Assembly (NCBI GenBank): GCA_964572965.1
Contig: CAZNHL010000003.1
Span: forward strand, 49,597-113,596
Direction of reading: 5' to 3'
Length of the DNA: 64,000 nucleotides
Source: CAZNHL01 sp964572965
GTDB lineage: Bacteria; Bacteroidota; Bacteroidia; Cytophagales; UBA9547
Positions 8,938 through 18,224 of the stretch are shown here, piece after piece. Each line of letters starts with the position of its first letter. Within the stretch, counting starts at the first letter, position 1. The notes below the pieces were generated by a model, which ran no database searches, was not told the origin of the DNA, and saw only the letters and a list, made by a program, of their open reading frames with translations. Made by a program: the position numbers and the translations under genes.

Positions 8938-9507
8938 TTATGCGCCAATTACCACCTTCGCAAATCTTACTACTTTGTCCTGAAGGAAATATCCTTTCTC
9001 AACTTCATCAATCACTTTCCCTTTCAAGTCAGCACTTGGAGCCGGAATCTGCGTGATGGCTTCCTGGAATTCAGAATCAAACGGCTGACCAACACAATCC
9101 ATTGGTTTAAGACCTTTTTGTTCCAATACTTTGAATAGCTTGTTATAAATAAGCGCTACACCTTCTTTGATAGCGCCAATGTCAGCAGAGCCTTTATCAA
9201 TAGCGCCTTGTGCTCTCTGAAAATCGTCAATTACAGGAAGCAGATCTTTTATCAGATCAGCAGAAGCCGTTTGTGTCAGGTCAAGTTTTTCCTTAGCCGT
9301 ACGGCGACGGAAATTGTCGAACTCAGAATACATTCTCAAAAATTTGTCCTTCTGCTCTGCTAATTCCGCTTTAACCTGGCTCAATTCATCCAAAGATTCA
9401 GCTACATCTGTTGCCTCTTCTTCCTGAGGGAGCTTTTCATTTGAATTTTCTCCTGTTCCGGTAGTATCCAACTCGTTTTCCGGATTAATATTCTGATCGT
9501 TATTCAT
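8938..9507 (-). CDS. grpE: Nucleotide exchange factor GrpE
   Basis: Releases ADP from DnaK. After an acidic, disordered N-terminus comes the long coiled-coil, including FLRMYSEFDNFRRRTAKEK, followed by the beta-wing (LKPMDCVGQPFDSEFQEA, EKGYFLQDKVVRFAKVVIG). I chose the ATG at 9507, starting MNNDQNINPEN and giving 189 residues, usual for the family. The reading frame extends to an ATG at 9594, but that adds 29 residues resembling a translated leader with no family match. It is the first gene of a grpE-dnaJ operon; the 190 bases to the divergent gene at 9700 should hold its heat-shock promoter, for which I see no obvious CIRCE element. Confidence 0.96.
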   Translation of the reverse strand: MNNDQNINPENELDTTGTGENSNEKLPQEEEATDVAESLDELSQVKAELAEQKDKFLRMYSEFDNFRRRTAKEKLDLTQTASADLIKDLLPVIDDFQRAQGAIDKGSADIGAIKEGVALIYNKLFKVLEQKGLKPMDCVGQPFDSEFQEAITQIPAPSADLKGKVIDEVEKGYFLQDKVVRFAKVVIGA

Positions 9508-9699
9508 AAAGCTATCGCTTGAAATTATTTCTTCTTTTTTGAAAAAAGCAGTAACAAATATACTGCTAAAAAAGGTAAACAAGAATTTTGCCAATCTAAA
9601 AATGGTGACAAGTTGGCAGGGCGCTGCCTGTTACGCGTTACTGGTTACGAGTTTTGCATTTTAACACTTAACTTGCAAGTCGTAACTAGTAACATATTC

Positions 9700-9993
9700 A
9701 TGAACGAACTTGTACAGGCAATTTCCGGCGCACTAACATTAAAAGTTAAAAAAAGTACTGATGAGGCACAGCTACAGGCGCTGGTTGCCGGAAAGTTACT
9801 GGAAATGCTGCGTAAAAGTCCGGACAAGGTATTCCAGCTCCTTTATCGCCTTGATGTAAATGAAGAAAAAGCTCGTTTAGTGTTTAAAAGAATGAATGAT
9901 GAAGATATTGCGGAAGGCCTGTCTGAGTTGATCATTGCAAGAGAAAAACAGAAAATAGAGATCCGTAAGAAATACAGTACAGGAAATATATAA
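9700..9993 (+). CDS. Conserved small cytoplasmic protein, 97 aa
   Basis: Function unknown. The charged, helical protein (MNELVQAISG ... LLYRLDVNEEKARL ... LIIAREKQKIEIRK) resembles a small protein that I recall as widespread in Bacteroidota genomes without a described role. The start at 9700 is preferred. The frame extends upstream to an ATG at 9613, but those extra residues are low-complexity and unlike the rest. It has no signal peptide or membrane segment. It is divergent from grpE and transcribed alone. Downstream lie two short hairpin-forming repeats. Confidence 0.75.
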   Translation: MNELVQAISGALTLKVKKSTDEAQLQALVAGKLLEMLRKSPDKVFQLLYRLDVNEEKARLVFKRMNDEDIAEGLSELIIAREKQKIEIRKKYSTGNI

Positions 9994-10033
9994 CCTATAG
10001 TTGACTATCAGTTTGTTTGAACCTTCTTTTGAT

Positions 10034-10088
10034 AAACCTGTAAGGTTTTAATTGGGGAGTTAAACAATCTTTTAAACCTTAAAGGTTT
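10034..10088. repeat. Two AAACCT/AGGTTT palindromes in tandem
   Basis: AAACCTGTAAGGTTT (10034-10048) and AAACCTTAAAGGTTT (10074-10088) are two near-identical 15-bp palindromes 25 bases apart, downstream of the 97-aa gene. They could form small hairpins and act as a transcription end, or be intergenic repeat elements. Confidence 0.55.
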
Positions 10089-10093
10089 TACTT

Positions 10094-10107
10094 AAGCGGA
10101 TAGTCAT
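10094..10107 (+). repeat. Dispersed repeat AAGCGGATAGTCAT, copy 2
   Basis: Identical over 14 bases to 29757-29770 and close to 6097-6110. It lies between the 97-aa gene and the polysaccharide flippase, 84 bases before the latter's start. Confidence 0.6.
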
Positions 10108-10190
10108 AAAAAAATATAAATTGCACTAGCTATTAAGTGTTACGGTTTCAACTATAGCACTTTTAAAACTACAGCACTTTAATACACAAT

Positions 10191-11702
10191 ATGTCATCAC
10201 TCAAAAAACTCGCAAGTAATACTGCGCTTTACGGCTTAAGCACTATTGTAGGAAGGGCGCTCAATTATTTACTTGTCCCTTTCTATACGGCAGTATTTAA
10301 GCCGGAAGATTATGGTATCGTTACTGAACTGTACGCTTATATTGCATTTCTTAATATAGTGTATACCTATGGGATGGAGACAACCTATTTCAGGTTTGCA
10401 ACTAAAGAACGCGGGACGGCCCAGGAAACATATAATCTTTCGCAGACGGTTTTATTGATCTCTTCCCTGCTTTTTTCAGCCATATTAATGGGGGCTTCAC
10501 GAGAGATCGCTTCCGGGCTTGGCTATGAAACTCATCAGGATTATATCATCTGGCTGGCTTTGATTTTGGCTATTGATGCTATTGTGTCTATACCTTTTGC
10601 AAGACTTCGTTTGGAAGGTAAAGCCGCATTCTTTGCTTTTGCCAAGTTGTCAAATATTGTGCTGAACATCTTTTTCAATGTGTTCTTTTTGGTGATTTGC
10701 CCTATGGCGATCAGTGATGCCGGTTTGCAGGATTTACGTCCGCTTATCCGTAATATTTATGATCCTTCGTTGGGCGTGGGTTATGTGTTCCTTTCAAATT
10801 TACTGGCAAATGCTTTCCTGCTGATTATTTTATCCCAGTCGTTTATCAGATTTAAGTTCAACTTTAATATTCAGAAACTGAAGCCTATGATGGCTTATGC
10901 CATTCCGATTCTGTTTACGGGAATTGCGGGCATGATCAACGAAGTACTGGACAGGGTTTTGCTTAAAAACTGGCTACCGGAAGGCTTTTATGCTGGTCAG
11001 ACAAACCTTGCGGCTGTGGGTGTATATGGCGCTTGTTACAAGCTGTCTATTTTTATGACGCTCGCCATACAGGCATTTCGTTATGCGGCTGAACCTTTCT
11101 TTTTTTCAAAAGCCGAAGACAAAGACTCCCCCATTCTTTTTGCCAAGATAATGAAGTGGTTTGTAATTGTATGCCTGGTTATTTTCCTGGTAATAAGCTT
11201 AAACCTGGATATCTTAAAATACCTGTTACGCAGTGAGGTTTACCGCCAGGGTATTATGGTGGTACCGGTATTATTGCTGGCCAACTTGTTTTTGGGGATC
11301 TATTTTAACCTTTCTGTTTGGTTTAAGTTAACAGATAAAACAATTTACGGTACCTATACGACTGTAGCAGGGGCAATACTGACAGTAGTACTTAACTGGT
11401 TGCTGATTCCATTGCTTGGCTATATGGGTTGTGCTATTTCTACATTGATCTGTTACTTCTGTATGGCTGCTGCAAATTACAGCTTAGGCAATAAACATTA
11501 CCCTATTCCATATCCGATTGTAAAAATCGGGATCTACATAACTATTGCCGTACTATTTGCGTACATTGGCCTCAGCTACGATTCAGCAGATGATTTGTCG
11601 ACATCTTTTATTATTCACTGGGTATTAATTGCGGCATTTATCTTAACAATCTTTATTTTTGAAAAAGTAATCAGAAGAGTGCCTGCTTCGCATTGGGATT
11701 AA
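10191..11702 (+). CDS. Polysaccharide flippase (Wzx-like, MOP superfamily)
   Basis: A 503-residue inner-membrane transporter with 12-14 hydrophobic segments that would flip lipid-linked sugar units across the membrane. The N-terminus (ASNTALYGLSTIVGRALNYLLVPFYT) is the usual first helix of the family, followed by EDYGIVTELYAYIAFLNI, and the central LAVVGVYGACYKLSIFM-type segment marks the second half. It is the first of a co-directional series reaching to about 25.7 kb. dut starts 33 bases downstream, so it is likely in the same transcript. Whether it serves O-antigen, capsule or another glycan cannot be told. Confidence 0.88.
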   Translation: MSSLKKLASNTALYGLSTIVGRALNYLLVPFYTAVFKPEDYGIVTELYAYIAFLNIVYTYGMETTYFRFATKERGTAQETYNLSQTVLLISSLLFSAILMGASREIASGLGYETHQDYIIWLALILAIDAIVSIPFARLRLEGKAAFFAFAKLSNIVLNIFFNVFFLVICPMAISDAGLQDLRPLIRNIYDPSLGVGYVFLSNLLANAFLLIILSQSFIRFKFNFNIQKLKPMMAYAIPILFTGIAGMINEVLDRVLLKNWLPEGFYAGQTNLAAVGVYGACYKLSIFMTLAIQAFRYAAEPFFFSKAEDKDSPILFAKIMKWFVIVCLVIFLVISLNLDILKYLLRSEVYRQGIMVVPVLLLANLFLGIYFNLSVWFKLTDKTIYGTYTTVAGAILTVVLNWLLIPLLGYMGCAISTLICYFCMAAANYSLGNKHYPIPYPIVKIGIYITIAVLFAYIGLSYDSADDLSTSFIIHWVLIAAFILTIFIFEKVIRRVPASHWD

Positions 11703-11734
11703 CCTCTTTGAATTATATAATAAGTTTTTATAGC

Positions 11735-12169
11735 ATGAAAGTACGTATCATCAATCAATCTCAGCATCCGCTGCCTGCCTATCAGACTGTATTGTCAGCA
11801 GGTATGGATTTGAGAGCCAATTTACTTGCTCCCATTACTATAAAACCCTTTGAAAGACAGTTGATCTCAACCGGTCTTTTTCTGGAACTCCCTCAGGGGT
11901 ATGAAGCGCAAATCCGTCCACGTAGTGGGTTGGCCTATAAATATGGTGTTACCGTTTTGAATAGTCCGGGAACAATTGATGCCGATTATAGAGGGGAAGT
12001 AAAAGTATTATTAGTAAATTTATCAGACAAAGCGTTTGATATCGAAGATGGAGAACGTATTGCGCAAATGGTAATTGCCAGATATGAGCAAGTTGAATTA
12101 GTAGAAGTAGAAGCGCTGACAGAGACACTTCGGGGTGAAGGAGGATTCGGTAGTTCAGGCACAAAATAA
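11735..12169 (+). CDS. dut: dUTP diphosphatase
   Basis: Hydrolyses dUTP to dUMP and pyrophosphate, keeping uracil out of DNA and supplying dTMP synthesis. All five motifs of the trimeric enzyme are present: SAGMDLRA (21-28), RPRSGLA (61-67), the GTIDADYRGEV segment with the catalytic Asp (79-89), GERIAQMVI (106-114) and the C-terminal P-loop-like RGEGGFGSSG (133-142). I chose the ATG at 11735, giving 144 residues; the frame reaches back to 11693, but those residues overlap the flippase gene and are not part of the family. It sits between two envelope-polysaccharide genes. Confidence 0.97.
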   Translation: MKVRIINQSQHPLPAYQTVLSAGMDLRANLLAPITIKPFERQLISTGLFLELPQGYEAQIRPRSGLAYKYGVTVLNSPGTIDADYRGEVKVLLVNLSDKAFDIEDGERIAQMVIARYEQVELVEVEALTETLRGEGGFGSSGTK

Positions 12170-12206
12170 TAAACCAACACATTATAAGTTTTTTAAATAG
12201 CTGATT

Positions 12207-13211
12207 ATGAGAATTATTGTACCTATGGCTGGTATGGGTAAGCGTATGCGCCCTCATACTCTTACTGTACCAAAACCGCTAGTTCCTATCGCAGGCAAAC
12301 CAATTGTACAGCGTTTAGTAGAAGACATCGCAAAGGTGTGTGGAGAAAAAGTAGAAGAAGTAGCTTTTATCATTGGTAATTTTGGTAAAGATGTTGAGAA
12401 AAAGCTAATGGAAATTGCAGCATCCGTGGGTGCAAAAGGAACTATTTATTATCAGCAGGAAGCATTAGGAACAGCACATGCTATTTACTGTGCCGAGCCT
12501 TCTTTGAAAGGAAACACTGTAGTAGCTTTTGCAGATACGCTTTTCAAGGCAGACTTTAAATTAAATACAGAAGAGGAAGGTATTATCTGGGTACAAAAAG
12601 TAGAAGATCCCCGCCCTTTTGGTGTTGTAAAAATTGGTGCTGACGGCAACATTACAGATTTTGTTGAAAAGCCGGAGCATTTTGTTTCCGATCTTGCTAT
12701 TATCGGTATCTACTATTTCAAAGATGGTGAGTATCTGAAAAAAGAAATCAAGCATCTTATCGATAATGATATTAGAGACAAAGGTGAATACCAAATCACC
12801 AATGCGCTTGAAAATATGAAAAACAAAGGCACTAAATTTAAGCCTGGTCAGGTAACAGAATGGTTGGATTGCGGTAATAAAGAAAGTACTGTAAATACAA
12901 ACCAGCGTTATCTGGAATACATTAAAGACACGAAACTGGTAGCAGACAGCGCTAAAATTGTTAATTCTGTAATTATTCAGCCAAGTTATATTGGCGAAGG
13001 TGTTGAGATACGCAATTCTGTAGTAGGTCCGCACGTTTCATTAGGAAATAAAACAGTAGTTGACGGTTCTATTATAACTAATGCTATTGTACAGGAAAAT
13101 GCTAAAGTGAAGCACGCTAATATTACAAACACTATGTTAGGTAATCATGCCGTTTATGAAGGACGTCCTGTTGACCTGAGTGTAGGTGATTTTAACGTAG
13201 TTAAAGCCTAG
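12207..13211 (+). CDS. Sugar-phosphate nucleotidyltransferase with left-handed beta-helix
   Basis: Activates a sugar 1-phosphate to an NDP-sugar for envelope polysaccharide. The N-terminal signature VPMAGMGKRMRPHTLTVPKP holds the nucleotide-binding loop and catalytic Arg/Lys, and the Mg-binding Asp is in FADTLFKADF. A TEWLDCGNKES segment closes the transferase domain. Residues of about 250-334 form hexapeptide-type repeats (VVGPHVSLGNKTVVDGSIITNAIV), so the protein resembles RmlA/GlmU-like fusions of transferase and beta-helix. The sugar is not determined by sequence. It lies 37 bases after dut and ends at a terminator. Confidence 0.88.
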   Translation: MRIIVPMAGMGKRMRPHTLTVPKPLVPIAGKPIVQRLVEDIAKVCGEKVEEVAFIIGNFGKDVEKKLMEIAASVGAKGTIYYQQEALGTAHAIYCAEPSLKGNTVVAFADTLFKADFKLNTEEEGIIWVQKVEDPRPFGVVKIGADGNITDFVEKPEHFVSDLAIIGIYYFKDGEYLKKEIKHLIDNDIRDKGEYQITNALENMKNKGTKFKPGQVTEWLDCGNKESTVNTNQRYLEYIKDTKLVADSAKIVNSVIIQPSYIGEGVEIRNSVVGPHVSLGNKTVVDGSIITNAIVQENAKVKHANITNTMLGNHAVYEGRPVDLSVGDFNVVKA

Positions 13212-13233
13212 TTTTCTCTTAAATTATATTGCT

Positions 13234-13286
13234 TTGCGTGGGTGATGTTTATTCGTAGACATTTCGCCCACGCAATGGTTTTTTAT
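13234..13286 (+). terminator. Rho-independent terminator after the nucleotidyltransferase
   Basis: TTGCGTGGGTG (13234-13244) pairs with CGCCCACGCAA (13265-13275) and the sequence continues into a T-rich tract (13279-13286). It closes the flippase-dut-nucleotidyltransferase unit. Confidence 0.82.
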
Positions 13287-13365
13287 TACACAAAATATTT
13301 ATTTCTGGTTTTGGTCCCCTGAAAGTAGAAATTAAGGAATCAGATTACCTTTTAAGTAAAACACA

Positions 13366-15096
13366 ATGAGAACTAGGTATCAAGTAACTAAGTGTGTACT
13401 GTTTGCCGGACTTGTATTGATTGCAAGCCCTGAACTTTTTGCAGGGAAAAAGAAAAAAAAGGATCCTGTACAAGACATTGCAAGAAAGCAGGAAGCTGAA
13501 TATGTGTTCACCCAGGGGATGAAAGAATATGTGGTTGAAGGGGCTGCCCGTGCTATTTTTTGGTTTGAAAAAGCAAAAGAAATTAATCCGGAAGCTTCAG
13601 GGACATATTATATGCTTGCAGACAGTTACCTGCAGACAAAACAGTTTGACAAAGCAGAGAAAAGCATTAATGAAGCCCTTAAGCTGGATGATGCTAACAA
13701 ATACTATTACTTAGTTGCCGCTGAAATTCAGGAAAAGAAAGGTAACTATGAACAGGCAGCTAATATTTATAATCAGCTAATCAAAAAAATCCCCCGCTCA
13801 GAAGAGCAGTTGTTCGACCTGGCAACAGTTTATATTTATGCTAAAAAGTATGAGGATGCCATCAAAACTTATGATAGAATAGAAAAAGAGTTTGGTTTGA
13901 TGGAGGAAGTTGTCCGTCAGAAACAGCAGCTTTACCTGCGCCAGAATAAATTGAATGAAGCTTTAGCTGAAGGAGATAAACTGATTAAGGCTTATCCGGA
14001 AGAGCCGCGTTATAAAGCTTTACAGGCAGAATTACTTTTTAATAATAATAAATCTGATGAAGCCAGGAAGATGGCGGAGTCTTTGTTGGCACAACATGCT
14101 GACTATTATCCGGCAAGATTAGTTCTGGCAGAAATTTATAAATCAAAAAAGCAAGAAGCGAACTATCAGGAACAGCTTGAACTGGCTTTTAAGAATCCGG
14201 ATATGGGTATTGAAGACAAAATTAATATCATGTTGAGCCTTTTCCCGAAAGCAGAACGTGATACTAATAATCTGGCAGCACTCAGAAAACTTTCTGACAT
14301 TACCGCTCAAGTTCATCCTAAAAGCGCTGATGCTTATTCTATACAGGGAGATATCAACTATTTTTCAAGAAATATCCCTAAAGCAATTAAGAGTTATAAG
14401 GAATCTTTAAATCTGGATAATTCAAAGTTTAAAATCTGGCAGCAAGTAGTAGCATTAGAACTTGAAAGTGGCCAGACAGATAGTGCTTTAGTTTATTCTG
14501 AAAAAGCAGTAGAACTATTCCCGAATCAGTCAATATTTTGGTTTTATAATGGTACAACCAAGTTGATGAAGAAAAATTATGAGGGAGCTGTCAAGTCGTT
14601 AGAACAAAGTAAAAAATTAGCTGACGGAAACCAGGAAATGGTTAATCAGATCAATGGTCAGCTTGGAGATGCTTATAATGGTTTGAAACAATACGACAAG
14701 GCAGATGCTTCTTATGATGAAGTATTGAAGTATGACCCTAGTAATTATCATGTGCTGAACAACTATAGCTATTTTCTTTCTTTGAGAAAAGATAAACTTG
14801 ATCAGGCAAAGAAGATGGGTAAGAAAGTGGTTGATGCCTATCCGGACGAACCGACTTACCTTGATACATATGGCTGGATTTTATATGTGGCAAAAGACTA
14901 CCAGGGAGCAAAAACATATCTTGAGAAAGCGGTGAAAACCTCCGACAATGGTACGATATTGGAACACTATGGTGATGTACTTTATCAGTTAGGCCAGAAA
15001 GAAGAAGCTGTTAAATATTGGAAACAGGCGAAACAGAAAGGTGAAACCACAGATTTTATAGACAAGAAAATTTTGGATAAAAAACTTTATGAATAA
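13366..15096 (+). CDS. TPR-repeat protein, exported, 576 aa
   Basis: Residues 1-28 look like a signal peptide, followed by a Lys-rich stretch (GKKKKKKD). From about residue 45 to the end the protein is made of tetratricopeptide repeats, with units such as YYMLADSYLQTKQFDKAEKSI and GDAYNGLKQYDKADASYDEVLKYDP. Such proteins are scaffolds for protein complexes. It overlaps the following DUF4292 gene by eight bases, indicating translational coupling. From memory, a TPR protein followed by a DUF4292 lipoprotein and an EnvC-like protein recurs in Bacteroidota, which suggests a shared envelope-assembly role; that is inference. Confidence 0.87.
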   Translation: MRTRYQVTKCVLFAGLVLIASPELFAGKKKKKDPVQDIARKQEAEYVFTQGMKEYVVEGAARAIFWFEKAKEINPEASGTYYMLADSYLQTKQFDKAEKSINEALKLDDANKYYYLVAAEIQEKKGNYEQAANIYNQLIKKIPRSEEQLFDLATVYIYAKKYEDAIKTYDRIEKEFGLMEEVVRQKQQLYLRQNKLNEALAEGDKLIKAYPEEPRYKALQAELLFNNNKSDEARKMAESLLAQHADYYPARLVLAEIYKSKKQEANYQEQLELAFKNPDMGIEDKINIMLSLFPKAERDTNNLAALRKLSDITAQVHPKSADAYSIQGDINYFSRNIPKAIKSYKESLNLDNSKFKIWQQVVALELESGQTDSALVYSEKAVELFPNQSIFWFYNGTTKLMKKNYEGAVKSLEQSKKLADGNQEMVNQINGQLGDAYNGLKQYDKADASYDEVLKYDPSNYHVLNNYSYFLSLRKDKLDQAKKMGKKVVDAYPDEPTYLDTYGWILYVAKDYQGAKTYLEKAVKTSDNGTILEHYGDVLYQLGQKEEAVKYWKQAKQKGETTDFIDKKILDKKLYE

Positions 15097-15862
15097 ATAC
15101 GCCATATTATTGGCATTCATGGGTTTATGGCTTTTTTCATGCCGTAAACCCATGTTTCATGCTACACCAACAGCTCCTGAGATCAAGAGAAAGTCAAGGC
15201 AAGTTGTAAAGGTTCAGAATATTAATTTCCAGAATTTCCGGGCAAAAGGGAAAATGGATTATAAGGATGGACAAAATGATGTGAATGCACATTATGACCT
15301 GCGTATCCGGAAAGACAGCCTTATCTGGTTGTCCATTACTCCCGGAATGGGTATTGAAGTAGTGCGTTGTGTGATCAGCAAAGATTCCCTTCTTGCCCTC
15401 GATAGACTCAACAAAGATTATTATGCTTACAGTCTGGCCGATTTTTCGGCTAAATTTGAAATACCGTTGACTTTCAGTATCATTCAGGATGCGCTTATTG
15501 GCAATACTCCTACTGATCAGGATACAAACAGCAGTGAAGTTTTTCAGGAAGGCGATTATACAATTATTAAAACCGATACCAATAATTTGGTTACGAATAC
15601 CTATGTGAGTATGCTTACTTCGAAATTGCAGAAATTGCAATTGATTCAGAAGCGTTTAAACAATACTCTGGTATTTACATATTCTGATTTTAAACCTGTG
15701 AATAACCTTTTGGTAAGCCACAGAAACCATATTGCATTACGTTATGTCAATGAAAAAGGCATGTATAATACATCTCTGGACCTTGATCATAATAAAATTG
15801 ATATAGATGAGAAAGAACTTAAATTCCCTTTTAACATTCCGGGCAAATATACTCGCAAGTAG
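15089..15862 (+). CDS. DUF4292 lipoprotein
   Basis: A 257-residue lipoprotein. The lipobox LFSC is at residues 15-18. The following region (VQNINFQNFRAKGKMDYKDG, then LRIRKDSLIWLSITPGMGIEVVRCVISKDSL) has the sequence pattern of DUF4292, a family that resembles the LolA/LolB fold and has been suggested to bind lipoprotein or lipid. The function here is unproven. Translation is probably coupled to the TPR gene upstream (eight-base overlap). The EnvC-like gene downstream starts inside its last 56 bases. Confidence 0.85.
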   Translation: MNKYAILLAFMGLWLFSCRKPMFHATPTAPEIKRKSRQVVKVQNINFQNFRAKGKMDYKDGQNDVNAHYDLRIRKDSLIWLSITPGMGIEVVRCVISKDSLLALDRLNKDYYAYSLADFSAKFEIPLTFSIIQDALIGNTPTDQDTNSSEVFQEGDYTIIKTDTNNLVTNTYVSMLTSKLQKLQLIQKRLNNTLVFTYSDFKPVNNLLVSHRNHIALRYVNEKGMYNTSLDLDHNKIDIDEKELKFPFNIPGKYTRK

Positions 15863-17132
15863 TCTGCTTATTCTGGTATTAGTACTAGGGAGTAATCTCT
15901 CATTTGCACAAAATAGCAGACAGTCTTTAGAAAAAGAGAAAAAAGCCACCCTGAAGAAAATTCAGGAGACAAATAAAATTCTGGAGCAGACCAAGGCTCA
16001 GAAAAATGCTACTATAGGTCAGTTAAATGCCCTGAAGGAGCAAATTAAGGTAAAGGAAGCTCTTATTAATAATATTTCAACAGAAGTGTCCAGCCTTGAT
16101 AATGAGTTGGATCAGCTACAGGATATTGTTAGTGCTATGGAAAGCGATTTAACAAACCTGAAAAGAGAATATGCGCTGATGATCTATGCCGGTTACAAAG
16201 CAAGCCATAGTGCTTATGATAAGCTGGTATTTATTTTTGCTTCCAGGAGTTTTGATCAGCTTGTAATGAGGCTTAAATACTTGGATCAGTATTCTGATTT
16301 CAGAAAAGAGCAGGTGGAACAAATCATGAAAGTTCAGAGTGTTCTAACCAAAAAATATGCTCGTATAGCAAACATAAAGGTCCACAAAGAAGGGCTTTTA
16401 GGGGAAAAAGTAGTGGAGAATAAGAGTTTGATCGTATTGAGAGATTCTCGTAATGTGGTTGTAAAAGAACTGAGTCAAAAGGAGAAAAACCTCAAAAATG
16501 AGCTGAAAGATAACGAAAAGGCTGTCGCAAAACTTGATAACCTGATTGCCGATATGGTTCGTAAGGAGATAGAACGGTCCCGTAGAGAGGCTGAAGCTGC
16601 CGAACGTAAAAGGCTTAAAGAAGAACAGGCTAAGAACAACACGACAAATACAAATACTATTCCTAAGAAAACAACTTCTACTTCCAAAGTTGCGCTTACT
16701 CCGGAAACTCAGCAGATTTCAAATAGCTTTGCATCTAATAAAGGCCGCTTGATCTGGCCTGTACAGAAGGGCTTTATTTCTCAATCTTTTGGTAAGCATC
16801 CTCACCCGGTGTTGAAGCATGTGACTGTTGAAAACCTTGGTGTGGACATTCAGACAAGCCAAAATGAAGAAGTAAGGGCTGTTTTTGATGGAAAAGTAAC
16901 TGCAGTAGCTTCTGTTCCCGGAATGAATCAGGTCGTAATGATACAACATGGTGACTATTTCACGGTTTATGCCAAATTGAAATCTGTGAGTGTTACCACA
17001 GGACAAAAAATAAAGGCTAAAGAGGTTCTTGGAATGGTTTATACCGACAAGAATGATATTAGTGAAGTTCAATTCCAGATCTGGAAAAACAGCGATAAAC
17101 AAGACCCCGCCACCTGGCTGTTTAACAGATAA
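15807..17132 (+). CDS. EnvC-like murein hydrolase activator with degenerate M23 domain
   Basis: A 441-residue exported protein: signal peptide (residues 1-35, ending LSFAQ), a long coiled-coil of about residues 38-265, a Thr/Lys-rich linker, and a C-terminal LytM/M23 fold from about residue 310 (GRLIWPVQKGFISQSFGKH). The M23 zinc ligands are missing: the expected H in HxGxD is replaced (ENLGVDI) and the HxH motif reads VQFQI. That is the pattern of EnvC, which activates cell-wall amidases rather than cutting peptidoglycan itself. The start overlaps the previous gene by 56 bases, but later starts would lose the signal peptide. Confidence 0.88.
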   Translation: MRKNLNSLLTFRANILASSLLILVLVLGSNLSFAQNSRQSLEKEKKATLKKIQETNKILEQTKAQKNATIGQLNALKEQIKVKEALINNISTEVSSLDNELDQLQDIVSAMESDLTNLKREYALMIYAGYKASHSAYDKLVFIFASRSFDQLVMRLKYLDQYSDFRKEQVEQIMKVQSVLTKKYARIANIKVHKEGLLGEKVVENKSLIVLRDSRNVVVKELSQKEKNLKNELKDNEKAVAKLDNLIADMVRKEIERSRREAEAAERKRLKEEQAKNNTTNTNTIPKKTTSTSKVALTPETQQISNSFASNKGRLIWPVQKGFISQSFGKHPHPVLKHVTVENLGVDIQTSQNEEVRAVFDGKVTAVASVPGMNQVVMIQHGDYFTVYAKLKSVSVTTGQKIKAKEVLGMVYTDKNDISEVQFQIWKNSDKQDPATWLFNR

Positions 17133-17134
17133 GA

Positions 17135-18214
17135 ATGAAAGAAATCGATTATATTGTTGTTGGCCAGGGAATTGCCGGCACTGTAATGTCTTATACATTA
17201 TTAAAACATGGCTATTCCGTTTTGGTTATTGATAATAATCCGGAAGTTTCAGCATCAAAAGTAGCCGGCGGGCTTTTTAATCCGATTACCGGGAAGAGAA
17301 GAACTAAGACTTGGCGATGTGATGAGCTTTTTCCTTTTATGGAAAAGTTTTATGCAGATCTTGAGAAAGAGTTACATATTAAGTTTGTACATCATCAGAA
17401 TATGTATTGCCCTTTTGACAGTATAGAGGCACAAAATGAGTGGATTTCTAAAAGCGCTGAACCGGGCATGGACAGTTACATAAAAACAAGTTCTTCCAAT
17501 GTATACGAATCAGTCTTAAATCAATATTTTGGCGGCTTTGAAGTGACACGTTCCGGCTGGCTGGATGTGCCTTTGCTGATTGATAATTACCGGGCATTCC
17601 TTAAAAAGAACGACCAGTACGTAGAAGCCCGATTTGACAGTAAAGAGTTACAATTAAACGCTGATTCGGTCGTTTATAAAGACATTAAAGCCCGTAAAGT
17701 TGTTTTTTGTCAGGGAAGTACAGCATCTGCAGAAGGCCTTTTCAATTGGTTACCTTTCACTTTAGCTAAGGGAGAGGTTTTTATGACTTCAATAAAAAAT
17801 ATGCCCGATAGTCATATCCTTAACAAGGGAGTATTTATGATTCCACAGAAAAATGACATGTTCAGGGTTGGAGCAACATTTACATGGGCTAATCCCGGCG
17901 ACGATAATACCCCTATAGAAAAAGGTGTGGAAGAGTTGAAATCCAAAATCACCAATTTGATTACACCTGCTTATGAGGTCTTGGAGATTAAAGCGGCAAT
18001 TCGCCCAACTGTAAGAGACAGAAAGCCATTTATTGGTTTGCATCCGGCTTTTCCATCAGTAGCGATTTTCAATGGCCTTGGCACAAAAGGTGTTACATTG
18101 GCACCGTTTTTTGCGGAACATTTCGTAGATTTCTTAGAAGGAAAAGTTGACCTTGATAAAACTGTTAATATCAGCCGGTATATGAGTTTTTATAACCAAT
18201 CTATACAAAGCTGA
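17135..18214 (+). CDS. FAD-dependent oxidoreductase (DAO family)
   Basis: A 359-residue flavoenzyme. The N-terminal Rossmann motif is DYIVVGQGIAGTVMSYTLL, with the acidic end of the second strand at VIDNN. A FAD-binding C-terminal segment (IRPTVRDRKPFIG, followed by FNGLGTKGVTLAPFFAEHF) places it in the D-amino-acid oxidase / glycine oxidase superfamily. The substrate is not evident; no thiamine or tRNA-modification genes are adjacent. It starts three bases after the EnvC-like gene and is followed ten bases later by the TolB/barrel gene, so it is part of the same transcript. Confidence 0.86.
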   Translation: MKEIDYIVVGQGIAGTVMSYTLLKHGYSVLVIDNNPEVSASKVAGGLFNPITGKRRTKTWRCDELFPFMEKFYADLEKELHIKFVHHQNMYCPFDSIEAQNEWISKSAEPGMDSYIKTSSSNVYESVLNQYFGGFEVTRSGWLDVPLLIDNYRAFLKKNDQYVEARFDSKELQLNADSVVYKDIKARKVVFCQGSTASAEGLFNWLPFTLAKGEVFMTSIKNMPDSHILNKGVFMIPQKNDMFRVGATFTWANPGDDNTPIEKGVEELKSKITNLITPAYEVLEIKAAIRPTVRDRKPFIGLHPAFPSVAIFNGLGTKGVTLAPFFAEHFVDFLEGKVDLDKTVNISRYMSFYNQSIQS

Positions 18215-18224
18215 GATTTTATAA

